Shown here in pieces: positions 1-9,373 of a stretch of DNA of 64,000 bases (position 1 is the first letter of the stretch; every line of letters begins with the position of its first letter). The stretch spans positions 1 through 64,000 of the forward strand of contig DGLB01000034.1 in the NCBI GenBank assembly GCA_002387845.1, written 5' to 3'. This stretch comes from Stenotrophomonas maltophilia (lineage in GTDB: Bacteria > Pseudomonadota > Gammaproteobacteria > Xanthomonadales > Xanthomonadaceae). A program made the position numbers and the translations under genes. The notes under the pieces are model-generated. The model saw only the letters and a program-made list of their open reading frames with translations, searched no databases and was not told the origin of the DNA.

Positions 1-93
1 TTACCGGGCGTGGGTGATTTCACGGCAGTCGTCTTACGACCGACTCCACCCGGACCCATTGCGTGGCAGGTCAGCGCCGGACGCGCAACGCCA

Positions 94-372
94 TCACCCC
101 GGCAGGTTGCACTTCATCTTGCCGTCCACGTAGTACGGCTTGGGCACGTCCGGGTTTTCGCTGGTCTTCTCGAACACCACCTCGAACGATTCGGCATCGG
201 CGGTGCCCTTGCGATCTGCGCACGCGTCCTGCAGCTTCTTCTTTACGGCGGTAATGCCAGCGTCCCGATTGGCCCCATCAGCGCTGTTGGTCAGGTTGAC
301 GGCCTCGGCGAAGGCCAGCGGGCTGGCACCCAGCAGACAGGCGGCGAACAGGGCGGCGTGCAGCTTCTTCAT
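94..372 (-). CDS. Small secreted protein of unknown function
   Basis: This encodes a 92-residue protein that I do not recognise. An N-terminal signal peptide is clear: MKK, a hydrophobic stretch (LHAALFAACLLGASPLAFA), then an AFA/EA cleavage site near residue 23. The mature part is short, charged, and has two cysteines that could form a disulfide in the periplasm. The run NSADGANRDAGITAVKKKLQ suggests an amphipathic helix. The gene stands alone; the neighbour beyond its start is read divergently from about 170 bases away. Exported location is well supported, function is not. Confidence 0.6.
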   Translation of the reverse strand: MKKLHAALFAACLLGASPLAFAEAVNLTNSADGANRDAGITAVKKKLQDACADRKGTADAESFEVVFEKTSENPDVPKPYYVDGKMKCNLPG

Positions 373-539
373 GCAATCTCCTTTTTGTGGCCGGGTTCTA
401 CCCGGCTGCGTTCCACGTCATGCAACCGGGTGATCCGGTGCGCCGACAGCATAGGCAACCCGCGTTAAGGCTTCGTGGCCGCAGGGGGTGGACATGCTAT
501 GGTTCCTGAATGGACGAACACGCCTTGGGAGGAGGGGCA

Positions 540-1007
540 ATGCAGGACGAAAACCGGCATGACGCAGTGGCAGCAGAAAGTCCCTACCAGCCACCGCAGG
601 CAGCACTGCCTGATGTTGCGCCCGCGGTGCCCCGTCTTCCGCCGCTGCTGCATCGTCTGATTTCCATCCTTATTGCGGCGTACTGCTCGGTGCACTTCAT
701 GAGCCTGTGGATCATGATTCTGCGCGTGCTCTCCGAGTGGGGGTTTGAAACGATGTCGCCCATCTATGTCGCCAAGCTGGTTGCGCCACCTCTGACCTTC
801 GCCTTGGCCGGTGTGTTCCTGGCGTTCGGGCGTCGTGTTTCGGTGCTGCTGTTTGCCGCTTTCCTGGCGATGTCCGCCATGCGAATCGGGGCTGGCGGCG
901 GTTACCACTGGCCGTCGCTGGTGCTGGCGACCGGATTCCTGGGCTACAGCGCCTGGCGTTGGAAGACCGGTGCGCTGAGCGGTTGGCCGCAGCGTCGCGC
1001 TGGCTGA
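540..1007 (+). CDS. Predicted inner-membrane protein
   Basis: The product is 155 residues. A polar, proline-rich N-terminus of about 35 residues is followed by roughly four hydrophobic segments: around LISILIAAYCSVHFMSLWIM, VAPPLTFALAGVFLAFG, VSVLLFAAFLAMSAM and WPSLVLATGFLGYSAW. I chose the ATG at 540 because a strong GGAGGAGGGG ribosome site sits just before it. An in-frame ATG at 510 lacks such a site. No family is recognised. Its neighbours (secreted protein, arylsulfatase) do not suggest a role. Confidence 0.6.
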   Translation: MQDENRHDAVAAESPYQPPQAALPDVAPAVPRLPPLLHRLISILIAAYCSVHFMSLWIMILRVLSEWGFETMSPIYVAKLVAPPLTFALAGVFLAFGRRVSVLLFAAFLAMSAMRIGAGGGYHWPSLVLATGFLGYSAWRWKTGALSGWPQRRAG

Positions 1008-1106
1008 GTAGAAGTACCGGCGTGCGATGCGTAGTTCTGCGCAGGCACGGCACGCAGGACGCGGCCAGTCTGTCGCGCATACCCACGCGCGGACTGGAGC
1101 GGTGCC

Positions 1107-3479
1107 ATGGCCTCGAGGAAGACTCCGGAGTTTCCTGTTCATATTGATCGGCACCACCTTCCAGAGCCGGAATGGGGGTTCCCGAATGCCGAGATCGGCC
1201 TGTATGCGAAGCACTCCACACCGGACTTTCCGCCGCTGAAGCAGGCTCCTGCCGGTGCCCCCAACATCCTGCTGGTGCTGCTGGACGACGTGGGCTTCGG
1301 CTGGTCCAGTGCCTGCGGCGGACGGGTGCGCATGCCCACTGCAGAGCGGGTGCAGGCCAATGGCTTGTTCTACAACCAGTTCCACACCACCGCACTGTGC
1401 TCGCCCACGCGCGCCGCCTTGCTGACCGGGCGCAACCACCATTCGGTGGCAAGCGGGGTGATCGCCGAGATGGCCACGGGCTACCCGGGCTACTGCGGCA
1501 TCATTCCCAAAAGCTGCGCCACGTTCGCCGAGCTGCTCAAACAGTCTGGCTACACGTGTGGCTGGTTCGGCAAGAATCACAACGTGCCGGACAACCTGAC
1601 CAGTGCCGCGGGGCCGTTCGACAATTGGCCCACCAACCAGGGTTTCGACCTGTTCTACGGCTTCATCAGCGGCGAGACCGATCAGTTCTTCCCGTCACTG
1701 CTGAAGAACACAGATTCCATCGAGCCGCCGGCACGACCGGAGGACGGCTACCAGCTCACCCGCGACCTGGGCGACCAGTGCATCGGCTGGATCCGCACCC
1801 AGAAATCCATCGCCCCGAATCGTCCTTTCATGGCGTACTTCTCCACCGGTGCCGCGCACGCCCCGCATCAGCCGCCGCTGGACTGGCGTGGACGCAACGC
1901 GGGTCGTTTCGACATGGGCTGGGATGCGTACCGCGAGCAGGTGCACGCCGAGCAGATCAAGCGAGGCATCATTCCCAAGGGGACCCAGCTGACCGAACGC
2001 CCGGAACAGATTCCGTCCTGGGACAGCCAGCCGAAAGAGCACCAGGCCTTGTTCGCGCGGCAGGCGGAAAACTACGCCGACTTCCTGGAGCACGCTGATT
2101 TTGAAGCGGGCCGGGTGATCGATGCGATTGAAGCGTTGGGTGAACTGGAGAACACCCTGATCATCTACATCATCGGCGATAACGGCTCCAGCGGCGAAGG
2201 TTCCCTGGTGGGTACGCCCAACGAGATCATGAGCCTCAATGGACGCCAACCCTCCATGGAGGAGGCTATCGGCTTCAAGGATCGCTGGGGTCTTCCTGGT
2301 ACCTCGCCGCACTATGCGGTGGGGTGGGCGTGGGCGGGCGATACGCCCTTCCAGTGGACCAAGCAGGTGGCTTCGCACTTTGGCGGCACGCGCAATGCGA
2401 TGTTCATTTCCTGGCCCAAGGGTATCAAAGAGAAAGGGAAGCAGCGCAGCCAGTTCCACCACTGCATCGACATCATGCCGACGCTGATGGAAGTGGTGGG
2501 CATCGCCGAGCCGCAGGTCGTCAACGGATATGTGCAGCGGCCCATCGAAGGCGTGAGCCTGGCGTATACCTTCGCCAAGGGGGCGGAGAAAGCCCCCAGT
2601 ACGCGCACGCGCCAGTACTTTGAAATGCTTGGCAACCGGGCCATGTATGCCAATGGATGGATAGCCAGCTGCCGGCATGGGCGGCTGCCGTGGGAAACCT
2701 CGGTCAGCGGGGAACTGAACTTCGACGACGACCCGTGGGAGCTGTACCACATCGAGAAAGACTTCAGCCAGGCGGTGAACCTGGCCGACAAGGAGCCTGC
2801 GCGACTGCGTCAGCTGCAGGACCTGTTCATGGCCGAGGCGGCGAAGTACAACGTGTTCCCCCTGGATGACACCTTCTCCGAGCGCCTGGACGTGACCCTG
2901 CGCCCGAGCTACTTCCATGGACGCGACGAGGTCACGTTCTACCCGGGCATGACCCGGCTGCCGGAAGGCAGTGGACCCAAGCTGGTGGGGGTGCCGTTCA
3001 CCCTGACCGTGCCGCTGGAGGTGCCAGAGGGTGGCGGTGAAGGCGTGCTGTTCGCGCTGGGTGGCGACGCCGCCGGATTTTCACTGTTCTTCTGGGAAGG
3101 CAAGCCGCGCTTCCACTACAACTTCTTCGCCATCAAACGGTATGACGCCGTCGCGGACAAACCCCTGGCAGCAGGCCGGCACACGGTGGAAGTCACCTTC
3201 ACGCCCACGGCGGCTGCACCTGGCAGCCCGGCGGATGTGGTGCTTTCCATTGATGGCAGGAAGGTCGGCAGCGTTCACATTGACGAGCAGATTCCACAGC
3301 GTTGCGGTACCGAGTGCATGGATGTGGGCATGGACTGCGTGTCGCCGGTATGCGCGGATTACGAGGCAAAGGGCCTGTTCCCGTACAACGGCAATATCGA
3401 GTCGGTGACCTTCAAGTTCGGCGCGTATGACCCTCCCACCGGCATGGACCGTTTGAAGGAGGCCACGCGGCTGGATTGA
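1107..3479 (+). CDS. Arylsulfatase (type I sulfatase family)
   Basis: This 790-residue protein is a formylglycine-type sulfatase that hydrolyses sulfate esters. The N-terminal metal site is visible in NILLVLLDDVGFG, with paired aspartates near residues 60-61. The signature CSPTRAALLTGRN begins at Cys98, the residue a sulfatase-maturing enzyme converts to formylglycine. HAPHQPP and IYIIGDNGSSGEG fit further active-site segments. Length matches the long bacterial arylsulfatases; the last 170 residues form an extra C-terminal domain. No signal peptide is evident, so it may be cytoplasmic or exported by another route. It stands alone, with a GGAG ribosome site before ATG 1107. Confidence 0.9.
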   Translation: MASRKTPEFPVHIDRHHLPEPEWGFPNAEIGLYAKHSTPDFPPLKQAPAGAPNILLVLLDDVGFGWSSACGGRVRMPTAERVQANGLFYNQFHTTALCSPTRAALLTGRNHHSVASGVIAEMATGYPGYCGIIPKSCATFAELLKQSGYTCGWFGKNHNVPDNLTSAAGPFDNWPTNQGFDLFYGFISGETDQFFPSLLKNTDSIEPPARPEDGYQLTRDLGDQCIGWIRTQKSIAPNRPFMAYFSTGAAHAPHQPPLDWRGRNAGRFDMGWDAYREQVHAEQIKRGIIPKGTQLTERPEQIPSWDSQPKEHQALFARQAENYADFLEHADFEAGRVIDAIEALGELENTLIIYIIGDNGSSGEGSLVGTPNEIMSLNGRQPSMEEAIGFKDRWGLPGTSPHYAVGWAWAGDTPFQWTKQVASHFGGTRNAMFISWPKGIKEKGKQRSQFHHCIDIMPTLMEVVGIAEPQVVNGYVQRPIEGVSLAYTFAKGAEKAPSTRTRQYFEMLGNRAMYANGWIASCRHGRLPWETSVSGELNFDDDPWELYHIEKDFSQAVNLADKEPARLRQLQDLFMAEAAKYNVFPLDDTFSERLDVTLRPSYFHGRDEVTFYPGMTRLPEGSGPKLVGVPFTLTVPLEVPEGGGEGVLFALGGDAAGFSLFFWEGKPRFHYNFFAIKRYDAVADKPLAAGRHTVEVTFTPTAAAPGSPADVVLSIDGRKVGSVHIDEQIPQRCGTECMDVGMDCVSPVCADYEAKGLFPYNGNIESVTFKFGAYDPPTGMDRLKEATRLD

Positions 3480-3528
3480 CCGGTCACGCTATCATGGGCT
3501 CCAGTTCTGTATTGGCTGGAGCCTGTTC

Positions 3529-4437
3529 GTGACCCAACCCATGCCCGTGGACCGGATCAGCCTGACCACGTTGCGGCTGTTTGTCGCCGTGGTCGAAGAG
3601 GGCTCGCTGTCCAAGGCCGCCGAGCGCGAATCCATCGCCACGTCCGCCGCCAGCCGGCGCTTGAACGACCTGGAAAGCGGCCTGGACGTGGTGCTGTTCA
3701 CCCGCAACAGCCGCGGCATGCAGCTGACGCTGGCGGGCGAAAGCCTGCTGCAGCACGCACGCCGGATGCTGTTGGCGGCGTCGGCGTTATCCACCGAACT
3801 GCTGGAATACCGGCGCGGCATCCGTGGCCATATCCGCATGCTGGCCAACCTCTCGGCCATCGTGGCGTACCTGCCGGAAGCGCTGGAGGCCTTCTTTCTG
3901 GAACACCCGGACCTGCGCATCGAACTGGAAGAGCGGCCCACGCCCGGCGTGGTACGTGGCATCCAGGAAGGCTGGGCCGAGATCGGGGTGTGTTCGGGTG
4001 ACAGCGAACTGGGTGACCTGGCGGTGCTGCCGTTCCGGCGCGACCGGCTGGTGATGCTGATGCGCCCGGACCATCCGCTGGCAGGGCAGGGGCCGATCGC
4101 GTTCGCTGACACGCTGCCCTACGACCAGGTGGCGCTGCACGCGGAAAGCTCGATCTTCACCCGTTCGCAGATCGCAGCACGGGATGCCGGGCGCTCGCTG
4201 CGGCGACGCATCCACGTGCCGGGATTCGATGCCATCTGCCGCACGGTGCAGGCGGGCCTGGGCATCGGGCTGGTACCGGAGCCGGTGTTCGAACTGTTCG
4301 GCCGTTCAATGAAACTGCACTTTGAACCGCTGACCGATGCCTGGGCGGAAAGAGAGCTGAAACTGGTGTACCGCAACGGTCGCACCCTCTCCACGGCCGC
4401 ACAACAGCTGCTCGACCACCTTCGACCAAAGGATTAG
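3529..4437 (+). CDS. LysR-type transcriptional regulator of the adjacent CoA-lyase operon
   Basis: This encodes a 302-residue LysR regulator. The N-terminal winged helix-turn-helix is clear (LTTLRLFVAVVEEGSLSKAA, then AASRRLNDLESGLDVVLFTR). The ligand-binding domain follows and includes the usual late motif AGLGIGLVPEP. The start is GTG 3529 or ATG 3541; both keep the whole domain. It lies 98 bases before the CoA-transferase gene in the same direction, and a TTCGC-N5-GCGAA dyad fills the gap. It is probably the acid-responsive activator of that operon; the inducer is not known. Confidence 0.88.
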   Translation: MTQPMPVDRISLTTLRLFVAVVEEGSLSKAAERESIATSAASRRLNDLESGLDVVLFTRNSRGMQLTLAGESLLQHARRMLLAASALSTELLEYRRGIRGHIRMLANLSAIVAYLPEALEAFFLEHPDLRIELEERPTPGVVRGIQEGWAEIGVCSGDSELGDLAVLPFRRDRLVMLMRPDHPLAGQGPIAFADTLPYDQVALHAESSIFTRSQIAARDAGRSLRRRIHVPGFDAICRTVQAGLGIGLVPEPVFELFGRSMKLHFEPLTDAWAERELKLVYRNGRTLSTAAQQLLDHLRPKD

Positions 4438-4438
4438 G

Positions 4439-4466
4439 CGTTCGCCAAATGCGAACGCCGGTTCGC
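4439..4466. promoter_or_regulatory. Candidate LysR binding site before the CoA-transferase operon
   Basis: CGTTCGC, five bases, GCGAACG forms a perfect 7-bp inverted repeat at 4439-4457 and contains a T-N11-A LysR box. A third GTTCGC lies at 4461-4466. It sits in the 98-bp gap between the LysR gene and the operon start at 4536, where an activator site is expected. Binding is inferred. Confidence 0.5.
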
Positions 4467-4535
4467 GAATGAGGTCTGGCGCAACTGCGTGAAGGCTGGC
4501 TACCCTGCGCTGCATTGTCGCAGGAGGGAGTCAGA

Positions 4536-5723
4536 ATGCCAGGTCCATTGCAGGGCATTCGTGTTGTTGAATTCGGGACGCTGATTGCCGCGCCGTTCGC
4601 CGCGCGCCTGTTCGCAGAATTCGGAGCCGAAGTGATCAAGGTGGAGTCGCCGGAAGGGGGCGACCCGCTGCGCAAGTGGCGCAAGCTGCACGGTGACACC
4701 TCGCTGTGGTGGTCACTGCAGGCGCGCAACAAGAAGTCCGTGGTGCTGGACCTGAAGTCTGCCGACGGTGCCGACGCGGCACGCCAGCTGGCCGCCAGCG
4801 CCGACGTGGTGATCGAGAACTTCCGCCCGGGCGGCCTGGAAAAGCTGGGCCTGGGCTGGGACGCGCTGTCCGCGCTGAACCCGAACCTGATCATGGTGCG
4901 CATCTCCGGCTACGGGCAAACCGGCCCGTACCGCGACCGCCCGGGTTTCGGGGCGATTGGCGAGGCCATGGGCGGCATCCGCTACACCACCGGTGATCCG
5001 AGCACGCCGCCAGCGCGCGTAGGCGTCAGCCTGGGTGACTCGCTGGCCTCGCTGCACGGGGTGATGGGCGCGCTGATGGCGCTGCTGCGGGTGAAGACCG
5101 GGCAGGGCGGCGGCCAGGTCGTCGACGTTTCGCTGGTCGAAAGCGTGTTCAACCTGATGGAAAGCCTGGTACCGGAATATGCGATGTTCGGCGAAGTGCG
5201 CGAGCGCACCGGCGGCGCATTGCCGGGCATCAGCCCGTCCAATACCTACCCGACCGCCGATGGCGCGTTCGTGGTGATTGCCGGCAACAGCGACCCGATC
5301 TACCGGCGCCTGATGCGCGCCATCGGCCGCGATGACCTGGCAGACGATCCGTCGCTGGCGACCAATCCGGGGCGTGTGGCGCGCAATGCCGAGCTGGATG
5401 CGGCCATTACCCACTGGACCAGCGGGCGCAACATCGACGCGGTGCTGGACGCGCTGGACCTGGCCGATGTGCCGGCCGGCCGCATTTATTCGGCGGCCGA
5501 CATCGTGGCCGACCCGCATTACCAGGCGCGCGGCATGCTGCTGAACACCACGTTGCCCGACGGGCAGGCCATCACGCTGCCGGGCATTGTGCCCACGCTT
5601 TCGGAGACACCCGGCGAGATGCGCTGGACCGGACCGGCGCTGGGCGAACACACCGCACAGGTGCTTGCCGAACTGGGGCTGGCCGCCGATGCGATCGCCC
5701 GGATCACGGCGAAGGAGAAGTAA
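4536..5723 (+). CDS. CaiB/BaiF (class III) acyl-CoA transferase
   Basis: This 395-residue protein moves CoA between carboxylic acids. Family features are the N-terminal GIRVVEFGTLIAAPFAARLFA and FGAEVIKVESPEGGDPLRKW segments and the central KSVVLDLKS and VVIENFRPGGLEKLGLG motifs. The aspartate of VGVSLGDSLASLHG corresponds to the expected catalytic residue. I used ATG 4536 because AGGAGGGA sits directly upstream; an in-frame TTG at 4515 is unlikely. The stop is followed after two bases by the lyase ATG, so the two are translated together. With that lyase it probably activates a C5-C6 dicarboxylate such as 3-hydroxy-3-methylglutarate. Confidence 0.9.
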   Translation: MPGPLQGIRVVEFGTLIAAPFAARLFAEFGAEVIKVESPEGGDPLRKWRKLHGDTSLWWSLQARNKKSVVLDLKSADGADAARQLAASADVVIENFRPGGLEKLGLGWDALSALNPNLIMVRISGYGQTGPYRDRPGFGAIGEAMGGIRYTTGDPSTPPARVGVSLGDSLASLHGVMGALMALLRVKTGQGGGQVVDVSLVESVFNLMESLVPEYAMFGEVRERTGGALPGISPSNTYPTADGAFVVIAGNSDPIYRRLMRAIGRDDLADDPSLATNPGRVARNAELDAAITHWTSGRNIDAVLDALDLADVPAGRIYSAADIVADPHYQARGMLLNTTLPDGQAITLPGIVPTLSETPGEMRWTGPALGEHTAQVLAELGLAADAIARITAKEK

Positions 5724-5725
5724 AC

Positions 5726-6658
5726 ATGACCCCATCCCGTCCTTTGGTCGTGCAGGAAGTCTGCCTGCGCGACGGCCTGCAGATCGAGCCGGTGTTCGTG
5801 CCGACCGCCGCGAAGATCCGGTTGGGCAATGCGTTTGGCGAACTGGGCTTCGCCCGTATCGAGGTGAGCAGTTTCGTGTCGCCAAAGGCCGTGCCTGCGC
5901 TGGCCGATGCCGCCGAAGTCTTCGCTGGCCTGCAGCGTGCCGCCGGCACCGTGTATGTGGCGCTGGTACCGAACCTGAAAGGCGCGGAACGTGCGCTGGC
6001 GGCAGGTGCCGATGAACTGAACCTGGTGATGTCGGCCGGTGAGACCCACAACCTGGCCAACATGCGCATGACCGCCGCACAGAGCTTCGCCGGCTTTGCG
6101 CAGATCGCCGCGCTCAACAAGGGCGGCAAGCTGCTCAACGGTACGGTGGCGACGGCATTTGGTTGCCCGTTCGAGGGTGCGCAGGCACCGCAGAAGGTGC
6201 TGGATATCGTGCGCCGCTACCTGGACCTGGGCTGCACGGGCATCACCCTGGCCGACACCACCGGCATGGCCAACCCGCGCCAGGTCGCGCGTCTGGTCGA
6301 GCAGGCGCTGCAGCTGGTGGATGCCGCCGCGCTCACCCTGCATTTCCACGACACCCGTGGGCTGGGCCTGGCCAATGTGGTGGCGGCCTATGACGCCGGT
6401 GCGCAGCGTTTTGATGCATCGCTGGGTGGGCTCGGGGGCTGCCCGTTCGCACCGGGGGCGTCGGGCAACATCTGCACGGAAGACCTGGTGGCGATGTGCG
6501 AGGAAATGGGCATTCCCACCGGCTTGGACCTTCCCGCACTCATTGCGCTTTCGAAAACACTGCCGGCACTGGTCGGTCACGACACCTCCGGTCAGGTCGC
6601 CAAGGCCGGCCGGGTAGGCGACCTGCATCCGGTACCGCCGGACCTGCGCGCCGCCTGA
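5726..6658 (+). CDS. Hydroxymethylglutaryl-CoA lyase-like enzyme
   Basis: This is a 310-residue TIM-barrel protein of the HMGL family, which cleaves 3-hydroxy-3-methylglutaryl-CoA (or a close analogue) to acetyl-CoA and acetoacetate. Visible family motifs are VQEVCLRDGLQIEP, which holds the metal-binding Asp and catalytic Arg, LHFHDTRGLGLAN for metal binding, and ASLGGLGGCPFAPGASGN, whose cysteine matches the family signature. Length is typical. It is the second gene of an operon behind a class III CoA transferase and ahead of a GntP permease, which fits uptake, CoA activation and cleavage of one acid. The true substrate could also be a related hydroxyacyl-CoA. Confidence 0.88.
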   Translation: MTPSRPLVVQEVCLRDGLQIEPVFVPTAAKIRLGNAFGELGFARIEVSSFVSPKAVPALADAAEVFAGLQRAAGTVYVALVPNLKGAERALAAGADELNLVMSAGETHNLANMRMTAAQSFAGFAQIAALNKGGKLLNGTVATAFGCPFEGAQAPQKVLDIVRRYLDLGCTGITLADTTGMANPRQVARLVEQALQLVDAAALTLHFHDTRGLGLANVVAAYDAGAQRFDASLGGLGGCPFAPGASGNICTEDLVAMCEEMGIPTGLDLPALIALSKTLPALVGHDTSGQVAKAGRVGDLHPVPPDLRAA

Positions 6659-6728
6659 CTATTCCGTACGCCGACGCAGGTTGTGCCGGCGTGCGTTTCA
6701 TCCAGCTTTGCATTCCTGGGAGGGAATC

Positions 6729-8069
6729 ATGCACGAGTGGTTTGTGCTGGCGAACGCCATGTTCGCTATTTTGTTGATCGTTCTGCTGATCATCTATTTC
6801 AAGGTCAACCCGATGATCGCGCTGGTCGCCGGGCCGCTGTACCTGGGGCTCAGCTCCGGGCTGGGCTTTGCCGAAACCATCAAGGCCATCACCGAAGGGT
6901 TTGGCGAGCTGATGGGGAAGATCGGCCTGCTGATCGGCTTCGGGGTGATGATCGGCGCGTTCCTGCATCGGATGGGGGCGTTCCAGCAGGTCGTCCGGTT
7001 GTTGGTGAAGACCTTCAAACCCAGACAGATGCCGTATGCGTTCGCGACCATCCTGACCTCGATCTTCCCGCCGATCTACACAGACGTGCTGCTGTTGATG
7101 TCGGCCCCGCTGGCACGCGCGACCGCGCGGCGCATGGGCGGCGATGCACTGCCGAAGATGGCCGCGGCCGTGGGCGTGGGCATCTACATGGCGCTGACCA
7201 TGGTGGTGCCGGGTGTGGCTGCGCTGGCGTTGTCGGCGGTGCTGGACGTGGAACTGGGCACGATGCTGCTGGTGGGGCTGGCGATTGCCATTCCGACCGT
7301 GTTCCTGACCTTGTGGGGCTTCCACTGGCTGTTGCATCGCGGGTTCTGGAAGCCGGAAACCGACGAGCTGCCGGAAGACGAACAGCCGGCGGTGATCGCG
7401 GCGGATGCAACCCCTGAATGCAATGCGGTGCCGCTGAAGCTGTCGCTGCTGCCGATCGTCGTGCCGATGCTGATGATCGCGGTGGGCGCGGTCGACCGCG
7501 TGATGGGGTGGGATGCTCCGGTGCTGGAAGCCATTGGCAATTCCACGTTCGCGCTGTTCTGCGGCCTGGCGTTGGCCTTCTTCATTGCCCGCTTCACCAT
7601 TCCGGCACGCGATCGCAGCGGCGCGGTCACGGATGCGTTCAAGGAGAGCGGGCAGATCCTGCTGCTCACCGGCGTGGCCGGGTCCTTGTCCGCTGTGGTG
7701 GCCACCACCGGCATGGGTGACATTCTGTCGGGCTATTTCACCGCGAACACCGCTGCGCCGCTGCTGCTGGTGTGGCTGGTGGCGGCGATTCTGCACATCG
7801 CCATCGGTTCGGTGTCGGCGTCGGCGATCACCGCGGCCAGCCTGCTGGCACCGGCCCTGCATTCGCTGGACGTCCCACCGGTGCTGGTGGCGCTGGCGGC
7901 CGGCTCGGGCTCGCTGTTCCTGGTGCATGTGACCAGCAACACGTTCTGGCTGATGCAGACCACGATGGGCATGACCCTGCGTGGCACGTTGAAGACGCTG
8001 AGCCTGCCGTTGTCGATGGCCTCGGTGGTGTCGCTGGTCCTGATCCTCATTGCCGGCGCCATCTTCTAA
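6729..8069 (+). CDS. GntP-family organic acid permease
   Basis: This encodes a 446-residue polytopic inner-membrane protein with about 12 hydrophobic segments across its length. The composition and motifs (INPMIALVAGPLYLGL-like start, GFGELMGKIGLLIGFGVMIG, VSASAITAASLLAP, HVTSNTFWLMQTTMGMT) fit the GntP gluconate/hydroxyacid permease family. ATG 6729 has a GGGAGGGA site upstream, which decides it over an in-frame start at 6681. It is the third gene of the CoA-transferase/lyase operon and probably imports their substrate. The lyase ends 70 bases upstream and the OprD gene begins 11 bases after the stop. Confidence 0.87.
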   Translation: MHEWFVLANAMFAILLIVLLIIYFKVNPMIALVAGPLYLGLSSGLGFAETIKAITEGFGELMGKIGLLIGFGVMIGAFLHRMGAFQQVVRLLVKTFKPRQMPYAFATILTSIFPPIYTDVLLLMSAPLARATARRMGGDALPKMAAAVGVGIYMALTMVVPGVAALALSAVLDVELGTMLLVGLAIAIPTVFLTLWGFHWLLHRGFWKPETDELPEDEQPAVIAADATPECNAVPLKLSLLPIVVPMLMIAVGAVDRVMGWDAPVLEAIGNSTFALFCGLALAFFIARFTIPARDRSGAVTDAFKESGQILLLTGVAGSLSAVVATTGMGDILSGYFTANTAAPLLLVWLVAAILHIAIGSVSASAITAASLLAPALHSLDVPPVLVALAAGSGSLFLVHVTSNTFWLMQTTMGMTLRGTLKTLSLPLSMASVVSLVLILIAGAIF

Positions 8070-8080
8070 GGAGCTGCAGC

Positions 8081-9328
8081 ATGCGTAACCTTTCGATTTC
8101 CGTGCTGGCGGCCGCGTGCCTGGCCAGCGGGTCGGCGATGGCCGACGAAACCTCCGAAGGCTTCTTCAAGGGAGCCGATGTGGACCTGACCGCCACCAAC
8201 TTCTATTACAACCGTGACTTCCGCAGTGGTAGCGGGCAGGGTAAGCGCGAGGAATGGGCGCAGGGCCTGATGATCGATGCGCGCAGCGGCTACACCCCCG
8301 GGGTGGTGGGCTTCGGCGTTGACCTGCTGGGGCTGGGTGACCTGAAGCTGGATGGCAGCGATGCTGAAGTGGGCACCGGCATCCTGCCGTATGACGAAGA
8401 CGGTGCGCGCACCACCTTCGGGCGCGTGGCGGTGACCGGCAAGGCCAAGGCTGGCCCGGCCGAACTGCGCATCGGCAGCCATATCACCTCCGACCTGACC
8501 TTGAAGTCCAACACCAGTCGCCTGCTGCCGCAGACGTTCGAGGGTGCGTCGCTGGGCGCGGCGTTCGGCAACGGCCTGGAGCTGGGATACAAGCGCTTCG
8601 ACCGCAGCTGGTATCGTGACGGTGTCGATCGCGTGCATCTGACGATCACCAACAAGGATCGTCGCTTCAGCGGAACGCCGGATTCGGATCACCTTGATCT
8701 GTTCACCGCGGGCTGGAAAGTCAACGACCGGTTGAAGCTTCGGGTCGAGCATGCGGAACTGCAGGACATCTACCGCCAGCAGGTGGCGTCGGTGGCGTAT
8801 CGACAGCCGCTGCCGGTGGGTCGATTGGACACCGAGCTGCGTTACTACGTCTCGGATGACGTGGGCCAGGCGTTGGCCGGCGTTGTCGACAATCGCGCGG
8901 TCAACGCGCTTGTCGCGTGGAGCGTCAATGGCCAGGAGTTTGCCCTTGCCTACCAGGACATGAGCGGCGACAGCGCGATGCCGTTCGTGGGCGGTACCGA
9001 TGGCAACGTGTTCAACTGGACCTTCATCAATGACTTCATGGAACGCGACGAGCGCAGCTGGCAGGCGCGCTACCAGTTGGATGGCAAGCGCATCGGTCTT
9101 CCCGGGCTGAAGTTCCTGGCCCGCTATGTGAAGGGCGACAACGCGCGCCCGAACACCTATGCCGGTGAAGGTCGGCAATGGCAGCGCGATTTCGAGATTG
9201 GCTATACCTTCCAGAGCGCGGCGCTGAAGGACTTCTCGATTCGTTGGCGCAACGGCTTCTTCCGCTCGAACTATCAGCGTGATGCCGAGGAGAACCGTTT
9301 GATGCTGGTGTATTCCACGAACCTTTAA
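8081..9328 (+). CDS. OprD-family outer-membrane porin
   Basis: This 415-residue protein starts with a signal peptide (MRNLSISVLAAACLASGSAMA) cut near residue 22. The mature part has alternating amphipathic strands and OprD-type features: FFKGADVDLTATNFYYNRDF at the start, the late KFLARYVKGDN segment, and repeated LxLxxxN strands. The C-terminus ends in a strand, LMLVYSTNL. A TAAGGAG site overlaps the permease stop, so it closes the operon. OprD porins pass carboxylates and amino acids, so it probably brings the operon's acid across the outer membrane. Confidence 0.85.
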   Translation: MRNLSISVLAAACLASGSAMADETSEGFFKGADVDLTATNFYYNRDFRSGSGQGKREEWAQGLMIDARSGYTPGVVGFGVDLLGLGDLKLDGSDAEVGTGILPYDEDGARTTFGRVAVTGKAKAGPAELRIGSHITSDLTLKSNTSRLLPQTFEGASLGAAFGNGLELGYKRFDRSWYRDGVDRVHLTITNKDRRFSGTPDSDHLDLFTAGWKVNDRLKLRVEHAELQDIYRQQVASVAYRQPLPVGRLDTELRYYVSDDVGQALAGVVDNRAVNALVAWSVNGQEFALAYQDMSGDSAMPFVGGTDGNVFNWTFINDFMERDERSWQARYQLDGKRIGLPGLKFLARYVKGDNARPNTYAGEGRQWQRDFEIGYTFQSAALKDFSIRWRNGFFRSNYQRDAEENRLMLVYSTNL

Positions 9329-9373
9329 CCCGCGCGCTTTATACTCGGGTCGTTTTTCGCAAATGGAAGTGGA

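Noticed and set aside
1..93. Possible end of a gene at the left edge
   Set aside because: No frame in these 93 bases shows a recognisable protein end, and a TTA at position 1 alone is not evidence of a stop codon.
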